This document shows positions 35,684-45,023 of a stretch of DNA of 64,000 nt, piece by piece. Within the stretch, counting starts at the first letter, position 1. Each line of letters starts with the position of its first letter. Under the pieces are notes generated by a model. It searched no databases and had not been told where the DNA came from. It saw only the letters and a program-made list of their open reading frames with translations. The DNA is from Pseudoduganella umbonata (lineage in GTDB: Bacteria > Pseudomonadota > Gammaproteobacteria > Burkholderiales > Burkholderiaceae_D), in the NCBI RefSeq assembly GCF_014192225.1, contig NZ_JACHXS010000002.1, forward strand, positions 248,001-312,000, given 5' to 3'. Both the position numbers and the translations under genes were made by a program.

Positions 35684-36583
35684 ATGAAAAGCCTCTACCA
35701 GACCTCCATTTCCTCCCTGCCATTGCTCGGCCACGGCAAGGTCCGCGATAACTATGCCGTTGGCGACGACAAGATCCTCATCGTTACCACCGACCGCCTG
35801 TCCGCCTTCGACGTCGTGATGAACGAGCCGATTCCCGGCAAGGGCATGGTGCTGAACCAGATGAGCGACTTCTGGTTCGAGAAGCTCGGCCACATCGTGC
35901 CGAACCACCTGACCGGCGTAGCACCGGAATCGGTGGTGGCACCGGAAGAAGTGGAACAGGTCAAAGGCCGGGCGGTGGTTGCCAAGCGCCTGAAGCCGAT
36001 CCTGGTGGAAGCCGTGGTGCGCGGCTACATCATCGGTTCGGGCTGGAAGGATTACCAGGCCACCGGCAGCGTCTGCGGCATCGAACTGCCGGCCGGCCTG
36101 CGCCAGGCCGACAAGCTGGCCGAGCCGCTGTTCACGCCGGCCGCCAAGGCCGACCTGGGCGAGCATGACGAAAACATCAGCTTTGCCGAGATGGAACAGC
36201 GCATCGGCGCCGAACTGGCCGCGAAAATGCGCGACATCTCTATCGAACTGTACAAGACCGCCGCCGATTACGCGGCAACGCGCGGCATCATCATCGCCGA
36301 CACCAAGTTCGAGTTCGGCCTGGACGACAACGGCGTGCTGCACCTGATGGATGAAGTGCTGACGGCCGACTCGTCGCGCTTCTGGCCGGCCGACTCGTAC
36401 GCGCCGGGCATGTCGCCGCCGTCGTACGACAAGCAGTTCGTGCGCGATTACCTGGAAACGCTGACGGAGTGGAAAAAGACGCCGCCGGCACCCGCGCTGC
36501 CGGCCGACGTCATCGAAAAAACCCAGGCGAAATACTTCGAAGCGATCGAACGCCTGACGGGCGAGAAGCTGAAGGTCGCGTGA
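35684..36583 (+). CDS. purC: phosphoribosylaminoimidazole-succinocarboxamide synthase
   Basis: PurC joins aspartate to CAIR with ATP, giving SAICAR in purine synthesis. 299 residues from ATG 35684 (MKSLYQTSI), the longer bacterial/yeast-like type. Signatures: [80 protein letters not shown]. Its TGA overlaps the purE ATG by one base. Confidence 0.97.
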   Translation: MKSLYQTSISSLPLLGHGKVRDNYAVGDDKILIVTTDRLSAFDVVMNEPIPGKGMVLNQMSDFWFEKLGHIVPNHLTGVAPESVVAPEEVEQVKGRAVVAKRLKPILVEAVVRGYIIGSGWKDYQATGSVCGIELPAGLRQADKLAEPLFTPAAKADLGEHDENISFAEMEQRIGAELAAKMRDISIELYKTAADYAATRGIIIADTKFEFGLDDNGVLHLMDEVLTADSSRFWPADSYAPGMSPPSYDKQFVRDYLETLTEWKKTPPAPALPADVIEKTQAKYFEAIERLTGEKLKVA

Positions 36584-37101
36584 TGGCCGACACGAATCAA
36601 CAGCCGAACGCCAGGCCGCTGGTTGGCGTGATCATGGGCTCGTCGTCGGACTGGGACGTGATGCAGCATGCCGTGTCGATGCTGAAGCAGTTCGGCATCC
36701 CCTTCGAGGCACAGGTGATTTCCGCGCACCGCATGCCGGACGAGATGTTCACCTATGCCGAAACGGCGCGTGCGCGCGGCCTGCGCGCGATCATCGCCGG
36801 TGCCGGCGGCGCCGCCCACCTGCCGGGCATGGTCGCGGCGAAAACCGTGGTGCCCGTGCTGGGCGTGCCGGTGCCGTCGAAGTACCTGCGCGGCGAGGAT
36901 TCGCTGCTGTCGATCGTGCAGATGCCGAAAGGCGTGCCCGTGTCGACGTTTGCCATCGGCGAGGCGGGCGCCGCCAACGCCGCCCTGACCGCCATCGCCA
37001 TCATCGCCACGACCGACGATGCCCTGGCCGCCCAGCTGGAAGCGTTCCGCACCCAGCAGACGGCCGCCGCGAAAGCCATGATCCTGCCAGTCAATGAGTA
37101 A
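36583..37101 (+). CDS. purE: 5-(carboxyamino)imidazole ribonucleotide mutase
   Basis: PurE moves the carboxyl group of N5-CAIR to C4 (class I). 172 residues. Signatures: [67 protein letters not shown] and the end [16 protein letters not shown]. It overlaps purC by one base and purK by eight; PurE and PurK act in sequence. Confidence 0.98.
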   Translation: MADTNQQPNARPLVGVIMGSSSDWDVMQHAVSMLKQFGIPFEAQVISAHRMPDEMFTYAETARARGLRAIIAGAGGAAHLPGMVAAKTVVPVLGVPVPSKYLRGEDSLLSIVQMPKGVPVSTFAIGEAGAANAALTAIAIIATTDDALAAQLEAFRTQQTAAAKAMILPVNE

Positions 37102-38284
37102 TGTGAAGCTTTCCCCATCCTTGCCCACCGCGAACCCGGCCGCCTGGCTGGGCGTGATGGGCGGCGGCCAGCTGGGCCGGATGTTTGCGCAGGCCGCCCA
37201 GAGCATGGGCTACCAGGTGGCGGTGCTGGAACCGTCCGGCGATTGCCCGGCCGGCCAGGTGGCCCAGCGGCTGGTCAACGCCGCATATGAAGATGCGGCC
37301 GGCCTCGATGCGCTGGCTGCGCAATGCGTGGCCGTCACCACCGAATTCGAGAACGTGCCGGCCGACAGCCTGTCGCGCCTGGCGCAGGCCGTGTTCGTGG
37401 CACCCAACGCCCATGGCGTCTCCGTCGCGCAGGACCGTATCGCCGAGAAATCGTTCTTCGTGTCGTGCGCGCCGAAATCCGGCGTGCTGCCGGCGCCGCA
37501 CAAGGTGATCGCTTCGCTGGAAGACATCGAAGCGATTGCCGACGACCTGCTGCCCGGCATCCTGAAAACCGTGCGCATGGGGTATGACGGCAAGGGCCAG
37601 GTGCGCGTGAAGACCCGCGAGGAAGTGCGCGCGGCGTTCGAAGGCATGGGGCAGGTGACCTGCCTGCTCGAGAAAATGCTGCCGCTGGCGTATGAGGTCT
37701 CCGTGCTGACGGCGCGTGGCGCCGATGGCGCATCGGTGGTCTACCCGATCGCCGAGAACGTGCACCGCGACGGCATCCTGTTCACCACCACGGTGCCGGG
37801 GCCGAACGTGTCCGCCGATAGCGCTCGCAAGGCGCAGGATGCGGCGCAGGCGATCGTGGCCGAGCTGGGCTACGTCGGCGTGCTGTGCATCGAGTTCTTC
37901 GTGCTGGCCGACGGCACGCTGGTCGTCAACGAAATGGCGCCGCGGCCGCACAACAGCGGCCACTACACGATCGACGCCTGCGTGACGAGCCAGTTCGCGC
38001 AGCAGGTGCGGGCGATGGCGAAGCTGCCGCTGGGCGACGTGCGCCAGCATTCGCCGGCCGTGATGCTGAACATCCTGGGCGACGTGTGGTTCGACGGCGA
38101 GAGCGAGAGCGAACCGGCGTGGGACAAGATCGTTGCGCTGCCCGGCGCCTGCCTGCACCTGTACGGCAAGGACGATCCCCGTCCTGGCCGCAAGATGGGC
38201 CATATCACGTTCGTCGCGCCTACGCTGGCGGAAGCCCGGCAGCAGCTGGCGGCCGCCTGCGCCATCCTGGGTATCGCGCCGTGA
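37094..38284 (+). CDS. purK: 5-(carboxyamino)imidazole ribonucleotide synthase
   Basis: PurK is the ATP-grasp carboxylase that makes N5-CAIR from AIR, bicarbonate and ATP; PurE uses the product. 396 residues with [51 protein letters not shown] and [17 protein letters not shown]. It overlaps both neighbours, purE by eight and tsaC by four bases, so the four genes form a tight operon. Confidence 0.98.
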   Translation: MSNVKLSPSLPTANPAAWLGVMGGGQLGRMFAQAAQSMGYQVAVLEPSGDCPAGQVAQRLVNAAYEDAAGLDALAAQCVAVTTEFENVPADSLSRLAQAVFVAPNAHGVSVAQDRIAEKSFFVSCAPKSGVLPAPHKVIASLEDIEAIADDLLPGILKTVRMGYDGKGQVRVKTREEVRAAFEGMGQVTCLLEKMLPLAYEVSVLTARGADGASVVYPIAENVHRDGILFTTTVPGPNVSADSARKAQDAAQAIVAELGYVGVLCIEFFVLADGTLVVNEMAPRPHNSGHYTIDACVTSQFAQQVRAMAKLPLGDVRQHSPAVMLNILGDVWFDGESESEPAWDKIVALPGACLHLYGKDDPRPGRKMGHITFVAPTLAEARQQLAAACAILGIAP

Positions 38285-39294
38285 CGGAGGGGGCGATCCT
38301 CGACGCCGCCGCGCGCCTGGAAGCGGGCGCGCTGGTGGCGTTTCCCACCGAGACCGTGTACGGCCTCGGTGCCGATGCGGAGAACCCGGCCGCCGTCGCC
38401 GCCATCTACGCGGCGAAGGGCCGGCCGCAGGACCATCCGGTGATCGTGCACGTGGCGCCCGGCGCCGACCTCGATTACTGGGCGGCGGAGCTGCCGGACG
38501 AGGCGAGGAAGCTGGCGCAGGCTTTCTGGCCCGGTCCGCTGACGATGATCGTCAAGCGCAACGCGCACATTCCCGATGCCGTCTCCGGCGGGCAGGATAC
38601 GGTGGGCATCCGCTGCCCGTCGCACCCGGTGGCGATGGCGCTGCTGGCCGCCTTCAAGGGAGGCAGGGGCGGTGTCGCCGCGCCGTCGGCGAACAAGTTC
38701 GGCAACGTCAGCCCGACCACGGCGCAGCACGTGAGGGACGAGTTCAATGAGGAAGCCGGCGCCGGTGCGATCACCGTGCTCGATGGCGGCTCCAGCCAGG
38801 TCGGCATCGAATCGACGATCGTCGACCTGTCGCGGCTGGCCACGCATGGCCCGGTGCTGCTGCGGCCCGGCCACATCGGCGCCGCCGAGATCGCCGCCGT
38901 GATCGGTGCCATGCCCGCCGCGCCGGATGCCGCCGCGCCGCGCGCATCGGGCACGCTGGAATCGCATTACGCACCGAAGGCTCCCGTCGCACTGGCCGAT
39001 ACGGGGCGGCTGCCCGGCCTGCTGACGACGCTGGCCGGCCGCGGCCGAAGTGTCGCCGTCATCCGCTATTCGCCGATGCTGGTGCAGGCCAGCGCGCAGG
39101 AGCTGCTGCCGAGCGATCCCGCCGGCTACGCGTTCGGCCTGTACGCCGCGCTGCGCACGATGGACCGGGCCGGCGTGGAACTGATCCTCGTCGAAACCCC
39201 GCCGCAGCACGACGCCTGGCTCGGCATCAACGACCGCCTGCGGCGCGCCGCCTTCGGCTCGGCCGGCATCGTCGACCAGTTCCTGGCCGGCTGA
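38281..39294 (+). CDS. tsaC: L-threonylcarbamoyladenylate synthase, Sua5 type
   Basis: Makes threonylcarbamoyl-AMP from threonine, bicarbonate and ATP for tRNA t6A37. 337 residues: YrdC/TsaC domain (about 8-200) with [41 protein letters not shown] and [12 protein letters not shown], and a C-terminal Sua5 domain (about 225-335) reached by [17 protein letters not shown] start overlaps the purK stop (GTGA). t6A is completed by TsaB, TsaD and TsaE, absent here; the TcdA gene at 46408 acts on the product. Confidence 0.95.
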   Translation: MTEGAILDAAARLEAGALVAFPTETVYGLGADAENPAAVAAIYAAKGRPQDHPVIVHVAPGADLDYWAAELPDEARKLAQAFWPGPLTMIVKRNAHIPDAVSGGQDTVGIRCPSHPVAMALLAAFKGGRGGVAAPSANKFGNVSPTTAQHVRDEFNEEAGAGAITVLDGGSSQVGIESTIVDLSRLATHGPVLLRPGHIGAAEIAAVIGAMPAAPDAAAPRASGTLESHYAPKAPVALADTGRLPGLLTTLAGRGRSVAVIRYSPMLVQASAQELLPSDPAGYAFGLYAALRTMDRAGVELILVETPPQHDAWLGINDRLRRAAFGSAGIVDQFLAG

Positions 39295-39536
39295 CCTACG
39301 GCCGGCAGCCTGCGCTGCCGCCTGCCTGCGCTGCGGCCTGCCTGTGCGCCTGCTTCCGTGCCAGACTGCCGGGACCGGACATTCCACATGAAGCCTTGCC
39401 CGGCGTGCATCGGTAGCACGCCGGCAGTGTTGTTTTCGCCAATTTTCCCTTGTGTTGCGACGGCCCCGGCTGGCATATTGGCGGGACGCAAATAGTACAC
39501 GCGTACTATTAAAAAAATAACATCAGATCAGGAGAC
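39295..39536. other. intergenic region before the SGNH lipoprotein
   Basis: 242 bases. The first part has GCCTGC/CTGCGC-type short repeats (about 39308-39352). The end carries the palindrome at 39491-39510. No gene or RNA recognised. Confidence 0.5.
39491..39510. promoter_or_regulatory. 20-bp palindrome, candidate operator
   Basis: AATAGTACAC-GCGTACTATT, 9 of 10 positions symmetric, 27 bases before the SGNH gene. TACTAT within it could serve as -10. Size and symmetry suit a TetR-type or similar dimeric regulator; the regulator is not in the immediate neighbourhood. Confidence 0.5.
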
Positions 39537-40913
39537 ATGATGCGCCAAATGACATTTGCGCTGGCCGTAGTGGCCGGCGCCATCCTTGCCGCGTGTGGCG
39601 GCAGCAGCGGCGATCCCCAGCCCGGCGCCCAGGTCAACCGGGTCAAGTTCGCCTCCCAGGTGAGCTTCGGCGACAGCCTCTCCGACGTGGGCAGCTACGC
39701 CGTCGGCACCGTGAAGGCGCTGGGCGGCGGCAAGTACACGATCAACGGCGACAGCACATCGGTCAACCCGGCACTGACCGGCAAGAACTGGACCGAACTG
39801 ATGGCGGCGCAGTTCGGCCTGCCCGCACCGTGCCCGGCCCAGACCGGCCTCGACGGCGACGCCGCCCGCGGCTTCTCGGTTCCCGTCGTCAACCATGCCG
39901 GGTGCTACAGCTATGCGCAGGGTGGTGCCCGCGTCACCAATCCCATCGGCGCCGGCCACAAGTTGACCGGCAGCCCGCTCGGCGCATTGACCGTGCCCGT
40001 CGTCACGCAGGTGCGGAACCACCTGGCGAAGACGGGCGGCAGGTTCAAGGGCGATGAAGTGGTGTTCGTGATGGCCGGCGGTAACGACGTGCTCGTCAAC
40101 CTGGGCCAGCTGTCCGCCGGCGCCACCGCGGCCGGCACCGCGGCCGGCCAGCAGGCCTTCGGCACCAGCCTTGCCACGCAGCTGGCGGCCGGCGCCACCA
40201 ACCCCGCCACCGCGGCGCCCGCGATCGGCCTGGCCATCGCCACCGAGAGCGCGCGCAGCGGCAGCACGCAGGCGTCGATCGTGCAGGCAGCCGTCGCTGC
40301 GGCGGTCCAGGCCGGCAACACGGCGGCACCTGCCAATATCACCGCCATTGTCGGCACGGCCACGACCGCGGCTTCCACGGCGGGTGCAAAGGCCGGTACC
40401 GACTACGTGACCGCGCAGGCGCCGGCCATGGTGGCCGCGCTGGGCACCGCCGGCGCCGAACTGGCCGCGCTGGTCAAGTCGCAACTGCTGGGCAATGGCG
40501 CCAACTACGTGGTGGTGAACAACCTGCCGGACGTGGCCAGCACGCCGGCCGGCCGCTCGCGCGACGCGAATGTCCGCGCGCTGATCGACCAGATGGTGCA
40601 GGCGTTCAATGCGCAGCTGACGTCCGCGCTGGCGTCCGAAAGCAAGGTGCTGATCGTCGACGTGTATGCGGTCAGCCATGACCAGGCGACCAATCCGGGG
40701 CCGTACGGCCTGACCAATGTGTCCGAACCGGCCTGCGACCTGGCCTCGGCGAAGAACCCGCTGGCCAGTTCGCTGGGCTGCACGGCTGCCAGCCTGAAGG
40801 CGGGCGACGTAAGCCATTACTCGTTTGCCGATGAAGTGCATCCGACCCCCTTCAACAATCTGCTGCTGGCGCGCTTCGTCTCGAAGGCGCTGGTGACCAA
40901 GGGCTGGCTGTGA
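39537..40913 (+). CDS. SGNH/GDSL hydrolase family lipoprotein
   Basis: 458-residue secreted esterase/lipase-like lipoprotein. Lipobox ILAAC places the lipidated Cys at 20. Block I FGDSLSD has the nucleophile Ser47, block III is AGGNDV and block V is DEVHPT with catalytic Asp and His. Between III and V lies an unusual Ala/Thr/Gly-rich stretch of about 140 residues (about 190-330), likely a helical or extended insert. A second in-frame ATG directly follows the first. The gene overlaps only a possible GTG of the next gene. Confidence 0.88.
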   Translation: MMRQMTFALAVVAGAILAACGGSSGDPQPGAQVNRVKFASQVSFGDSLSDVGSYAVGTVKALGGGKYTINGDSTSVNPALTGKNWTELMAAQFGLPAPCPAQTGLDGDAARGFSVPVVNHAGCYSYAQGGARVTNPIGAGHKLTGSPLGALTVPVVTQVRNHLAKTGGRFKGDEVVFVMAGGNDVLVNLGQLSAGATAAGTAAGQQAFGTSLATQLAAGATNPATAAPAIGLAIATESARSGSTQASIVQAAVAAAVQAGNTAAPANITAIVGTATTAASTAGAKAGTDYVTAQAPAMVAALGTAGAELAALVKSQLLGNGANYVVVNNLPDVASTPAGRSRDANVRALIDQMVQAFNAQLTSALASESKVLIVDVYAVSHDQATNPGPYGLTNVSEPACDLASAKNPLASSLGCTAASLKAGDVSHYSFADEVHPTPFNNLLLARFVSKALVTKGWL

Positions 40914-40930
40914 GCGAACGGAGAAAAACC

Positions 40931-41608
40931 ATGAAAAACACGAAAACCGCGATGCAGCTGGCCGTCCTGGCCGCCATGCTCGGCACCGCCGGCGGCGCCG
41001 CGGCGCAGGCAAAGGGCGACTGGACCGTGAAGCTGGGCGTCAACCGGATCACGCCGAAAGTGGAGAGCGGCAACGTGTCTGCCCCCGCGTTGCCGAACAC
41101 CAAGGCCGACGTCAATTCGGATACCAAGCCGATCCTGAACCTGGCGTATTTCATCACGGACCATCTTGCGGCCGAGCTGGACATGGGAGCGCCGTACCGC
41201 CACAAGCTGTTCGGCGCCGACGCCATCGCCGGTACCGGCCAGCTGGGCACGGTGGATGTGCTGCCGCCCACGCTGTTCGCGCAATACCGCTTCTTCCGGC
41301 CGGATGCCATGTTTCGCCCGTACGTGGGCCTGGGCGTCACCTACGCCTACTTCCGCCGCGAGCGTGGCTCGGCGCAGCTGACGGCGATCCTGAACACGGG
41401 CGGCCCCGCGTCCACGTTCTCGCTGGAATCGAAATGGGCGGCAAGCGCGCAGCTCGGCGCCAGTGTCCGGCTGAGCGAGCGCTGGTCGCTCGACGGCGGC
41501 GTGATCAAGACCAGGCTGCGCACCACGGCCACCTATTCGACCGGCCAGACGCAGGCGATGAAACTGGATCCGGTGGCCGTCAACCTGGGCGTCACGTTCA
41601 AGTTCTGA
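40931..41608 (+). CDS. OmpW-family outer-membrane protein
   Basis: Eight-stranded beta-barrel porin-like protein, 225 residues with a signal peptide ending GAAAQA. Typical OmpW features: GDWTVKLGVNRITPK after the signal, PTLFAQYRFF, FRPYVGLGVTYAYF and terminal VNLGVTFKF with a C-terminal Phe. Start chosen at ATG 40931, which has GGAG; a GTG at 40910 overlapping the upstream stop is weaker. The 17-base spacing suggests it is co-transcribed with the SGNH gene. Confidence 0.9.
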   Translation: MKNTKTAMQLAVLAAMLGTAGGAAAQAKGDWTVKLGVNRITPKVESGNVSAPALPNTKADVNSDTKPILNLAYFITDHLAAELDMGAPYRHKLFGADAIAGTGQLGTVDVLPPTLFAQYRFFRPDAMFRPYVGLGVTYAYFRRERGSAQLTAILNTGGPASTFSLESKWAASAQLGASVRLSERWSLDGGVIKTRLRTTATYSTGQTQAMKLDPVAVNLGVTFKF

Positions 41609-41628
41609 AGCTCCAGGTCGCCCCCTGG

Positions 41629-41653
41629 AAGCCGGCCTCGCGCCGGCTTTTTT
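41629..41653 (+). terminator. terminator after the OmpW-like gene
   Basis: AAGCCGGC (41629-41636), loop CTCGC, GCCGGCTT (41642-41649), then T residues to 41653. Confidence 0.9.
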
Positions 41654-41734
41654 GCGCGCTGGAACGGCGGCGCCGTGCCGCGGCGCCCTTGGCTATACTC
41701 GCGGACTATGAGACCAGACGGGAGAATGTGCAGC

Positions 41735-43747
41735 ATGCCGCCAAATGACGCAGGGTTCCTGACCGAAGGCGGCACGATGGGCGCGGCGATGCGCGGCCAC
41801 GACTGGTCCACGTCGCCGCTCGGGCCGCCCGAACGCTGGCCGGCGGCGCTGCGTACCGTTGTCGGCCTGATGCTGAACTCGAAGTTTCCCATGTTCGCTG
41901 CCTGGGGACCGCAGCTGGCCTTCCTGTACAACGATGCGTACGTGGAGATTCTCGGCCGCAAGCATCCGCAGGCGCTGGGCCGGCCATTTAGCGACGTCTG
42001 GGCCGATATCTGGCCCGACATTTCGCCGATCGTCGACGAAGCCATGGCGGGGCGTGCCACCTACCACCAGAACCTGCTGCTGACCATGCAGCGCAAGGGC
42101 TATGACGAGGATACGTGGTTCACGTTCTCGTATTCGCCGATGCGCGACGAGGACGGCAGCGTGGCGGGCGTGTTCTGCGCCTGCACGGAGACCACCGAGC
42201 AGGTATTGTCGGAGCGCCATCGCGCCGAGGAGATCGGGCGCATGCGGCTGCTGTTCCAGCAGGCCCCCGGCATCCTCGCGGTGGTGTCCGGCCCGGATCA
42301 CGTGTTCGAGATCGCCAACGATGCCTATATGCGGCTGGTGGGGCGCGGCGACATCGTCGGGCGGGCGGTGGTCGAGGTGCTGCCGGAAGTCCGCGACCAG
42401 GGCTTCATCGCGCTGCTGGACGAGGTCTACCGCACCGGCGATCCCCACGTCGGCCACGAAATGCCGGTGCTGCTGAGGCGCCGGCCGGACAGCGAGCTCG
42501 AAGAGCGCTTCGTCAACTTCATCTACCAGCCGATCCGCGACCATCGCGGTGCCGTGTACGGCATCTTCGTCGAAGGCAGCGACGTTACCGCCGCCGTGCT
42601 GGCGATGCGCGCGCTGCAGGAAGCGAACTCGCGCAAGGACGAATTTCTGGCCATGCTGGCGCACGAGCTGCGCAACCCGCTGGCGCCGATTGCCGCCGCG
42701 GCCGAGCTGCTGCGGCTCGGCACGCCCGATGCCGCGCGCGTCCACAAGACCAGCGCCGTCATCACGCGGCAGGTCGAGCACATGACGAAACTGGTCGACG
42801 ACCTGCTCGACGTGTCGCGCGTCACGCGGGGGCTTGTTACCCTGCAGCGCGAAACGCTCGACTTCGGCGCCGTGGTGGGCGACGCCGTCGAGCAGGCGGG
42901 CGCGCTGATGCAGGCCAAGCGGCAACGTGTAACCGTCGAGCTGCCGGACACGCGGCCATGGGTCAACGGCGACCGCACGCGGCTGATCCAGGTGTTGTCG
43001 AACCTGCTCAACAACGCGGCCCGCTATACGCCCGATGGCGGCGAGGTGGCCGTGCGGGTGACGGCGGACGAGCGCGAGGTGCGCGCCACCGTCGCGGACA
43101 ACGGAATCGGCATTGCTCCCAGCCTGCTGCCGCACGTGTTCGACCTGTTCACGCAGGCGGAGCGCTCGCCCGACCGGTCGCAGGGTGGCCTCGGCCTTGG
43201 GCTGGCGCTGGCAAAGACGCTGATCGAACTGCAGGGCGGCCGCGTAACCGCGTACAGCGCCGGTGCCGGGCTGGGCAGCCGCTTCACGGTCTGCCTGCCG
43301 CGCGTGGCGCGGCCCGAAGGGGCCGGGCCGGGCGTTGGCGACGGCGAAGGTGGTGGTGGCAAGTACACGCGCGGCGCCAGGCGGCGCCACCTGATGGTGG
43401 TGGACGACAACGCCGACGCGGCGCAGATGCTGGCGCTGCTGCTGGAAGCGGCCGGCCATTCGGTGGCGGTGTGCAGCGATGCCCGGCAGGCGCTCGGCGC
43501 CGTGGTGGACAGTCCGCCGGTGCTGATGTTCGTCGACATCGGCTTGCCGGGCATGGATGGCTACGAACTGGTGCGCCGCCTGCGGCAATTGCCGGAAACG
43601 GCCAAGGCCTGCATCGTCGCCATCACCGGCTACGGCACGCAGCAGGATCGCGAGCGGGCACTGGCAGCGGGCTTCGACGAGCACCTCGTCAAGCCGGTGC
43701 ACCCGAAGGCGCTGTACGGGATACTGGCGCGGCTGGCCGCGCAGTAG
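41735..43747 (+). CDS. hybrid sensor histidine kinase, PAS-PAS-HisKA-ATPase-REC
   Basis: Cytoplasmic hybrid kinase of about 670 residues, no membrane segment. Two PAS-like sensor regions (about 30-150 and 160-290), HisKA with His310 in MLAHELRNPLAPI, ATPase with LLNNAARYTPDGG, DNGIGI and GLGLGLALAKTL, then a receiver domain with Asp601 in FVDIGLPGMDGYE. The first sensor region begins GHDWSTSPLGPPERWP, common in PAS kinases of proteobacteria. Start uncertain: ATG 41735 has GGGAG ten bases upstream; ATG 41708 lies just after a TATACT box. No output partner gene nearby. Confidence 0.9.
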   Translation: MPPNDAGFLTEGGTMGAAMRGHDWSTSPLGPPERWPAALRTVVGLMLNSKFPMFAAWGPQLAFLYNDAYVEILGRKHPQALGRPFSDVWADIWPDISPIVDEAMAGRATYHQNLLLTMQRKGYDEDTWFTFSYSPMRDEDGSVAGVFCACTETTEQVLSERHRAEEIGRMRLLFQQAPGILAVVSGPDHVFEIANDAYMRLVGRGDIVGRAVVEVLPEVRDQGFIALLDEVYRTGDPHVGHEMPVLLRRRPDSELEERFVNFIYQPIRDHRGAVYGIFVEGSDVTAAVLAMRALQEANSRKDEFLAMLAHELRNPLAPIAAAAELLRLGTPDAARVHKTSAVITRQVEHMTKLVDDLLDVSRVTRGLVTLQRETLDFGAVVGDAVEQAGALMQAKRQRVTVELPDTRPWVNGDRTRLIQVLSNLLNNAARYTPDGGEVAVRVTADEREVRATVADNGIGIAPSLLPHVFDLFTQAERSPDRSQGGLGLGLALAKTLIELQGGRVTAYSAGAGLGSRFTVCLPRVARPEGAGPGVGDGEGGGGKYTRGARRRHLMVVDDNADAAQMLALLLEAAGHSVAVCSDARQALGAVVDSPPVLMFVDIGLPGMDGYELVRRLRQLPETAKACIVAITGYGTQQDRERALAAGFDEHLVKPVHPKALYGILARLAAQ

Positions 43748-43782
43748 TCAGTATGCAGTAGTCAGTAGTCAATAGGCAGCGG

Positions 43783-44295
43783 TCAGCCCGGCACGTGCAG
43801 GCCGCCCAGGCGGCCGGCATGGAATACGAGCGGTTCGCGCGGGCTGAACTCGCAATGCTCCACCTCGCCGACGAAGATCACGTGATCGCCTTCCGGATAG
43901 CGGCTGCGGTTGTGGCACTCGAACGAGGCCGCGCATCCCTTCAGCACCGGGTGGCCGGTACGCGACAGTTCGAACTCGACCTGGCTGAACGGGTCTTCCG
44001 TACGGGTCGAAAACAGCTTGGCCAGGTGTGCCTGGTCGGCCGCCAGGATATTGATCACGTAATGCGAATTGCCCGAAAAGACCGGCATGCTGGACGCCTG
44101 CGACTTCAGGCTCCACAGTACCAGTGGCGGATCGAGCGAGACCGAATTGAACGAACTGGCGGTCAGGCCGCGAAAGGTACCGTCCGCCAACCGGGTGGTG
44201 ATGACGGTAACGCCGGTGGCGAATTGCGACAGCGCCTGCCGGAAATGCACGCTGTCGAACGCGGGCGTGGCGGCGCGGGGGGAACTGGTATTCAT
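43783..44295 (-). CDS. flavin reductase family protein
   Basis: 170-residue FMN-binding split-barrel protein (flavin reductase, HpaC/RutF-like). It uses NAD(P)H to reduce flavin for a monooxygenase. Signatures: FRQALSQFATGVTVITTR, GLTASSFNSVSLDPPLVLWSL and the C-terminal GDHVIFVGEVE. No monooxygenase gene adjacent. Convergent with the hybrid kinase; short CAGTAGT repeats lie between them. Confidence 0.9.
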   Translation of the reverse strand: MNTSSPRAATPAFDSVHFRQALSQFATGVTVITTRLADGTFRGLTASSFNSVSLDPPLVLWSLKSQASSMPVFSGNSHYVINILAADQAHLAKLFSTRTEDPFSQVEFELSRTGHPVLKGCAASFECHNRSRYPEGDHVIFVGEVEHCEFSPREPLVFHAGRLGGLHVPG

Positions 44296-44442
44296 CCGGG
44301 CATTATGCCAAAGTTTGCGCTAGCCGAGCGCGGCACCGGAAATCCAGTTGCACGAATGCATGAAGTGTCGGAAATATTTCCTGCGGGCGGCGGTGTTTTG
44401 CCAATTGCGTTACAGTAGCCGTCATTGAACAGTGAGGATCGT

Positions 44443-44973
44443 ATGGCGCAGAGCGAAATCGCCGTGCTGGGCGGCGGGTGTTTCTGGTGCACGGAAGCCG
44501 TGTATCTTGAAGTCAAGGGGATCGGCAAGGTGGAGTCGGGCTACACCGGCGGCCCCCAGCCGGACCCGACATATGAACAGGTGTGCTCGGGCACGACGGG
44601 CCATGCGGAAGTGGTGCGGCTGGAGTTCGATCCCGCCGTGATCAGCTACCGCGACATCCTGGAGATCTTCTTCACGATCCACGATCCCACCACGCTCAAC
44701 CGCCAGGGCAATGACGTGGGCACGCAATACCGCTCGGTGATCTATTTCCAGTCGCCGGAACAGGAAGCCACCGCGCGGCAGGTGATCGCGGAAATGGCGC
44801 ACGTATGGGATGCGCCGATCGTGACCGAACTGTCGCCGGCGCAGCCTTACTACAAGGCCGAGGATTACCACCAGAACTATTTTGCCCAGCATCCGCTGCA
44901 GGGTTATTGCGCGTTCGTGGTCGGCCCGAAAGTGGCCAAGTTCCGCAAGATGCACGGCGCGCGGCTGAAGTAG
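44443..44973 (+). CDS. msrA: peptide-methionine (S)-S-oxide reductase
   Basis: MsrA repairs methionine-S-sulfoxide in proteins. 176 residues, active-site GGCFWCTEAVY with nucleophile Cys, YTGGPQPDPTYEQVCSGTTGHAEVV, and TQYRSVIY. Start chosen at ATG 44443, preceded by GAGGA; an in-frame TTG at 44425 is weaker. The downstream pdxH fusion points the other way. Confidence 0.97.
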   Translation: MAQSEIAVLGGGCFWCTEAVYLEVKGIGKVESGYTGGPQPDPTYEQVCSGTTGHAEVVRLEFDPAVISYRDILEIFFTIHDPTTLNRQGNDVGTQYRSVIYFQSPEQEATARQVIAEMAHVWDAPIVTELSPAQPYYKAEDYHQNYFAQHPLQGYCAFVVGPKVAKFRKMHGARLK

Positions 44974-45023
44974 ACACCGCGCTGCGCTGCGGGCTCATCC
45001 GGCCGTACATGTGCTGGATCCCG

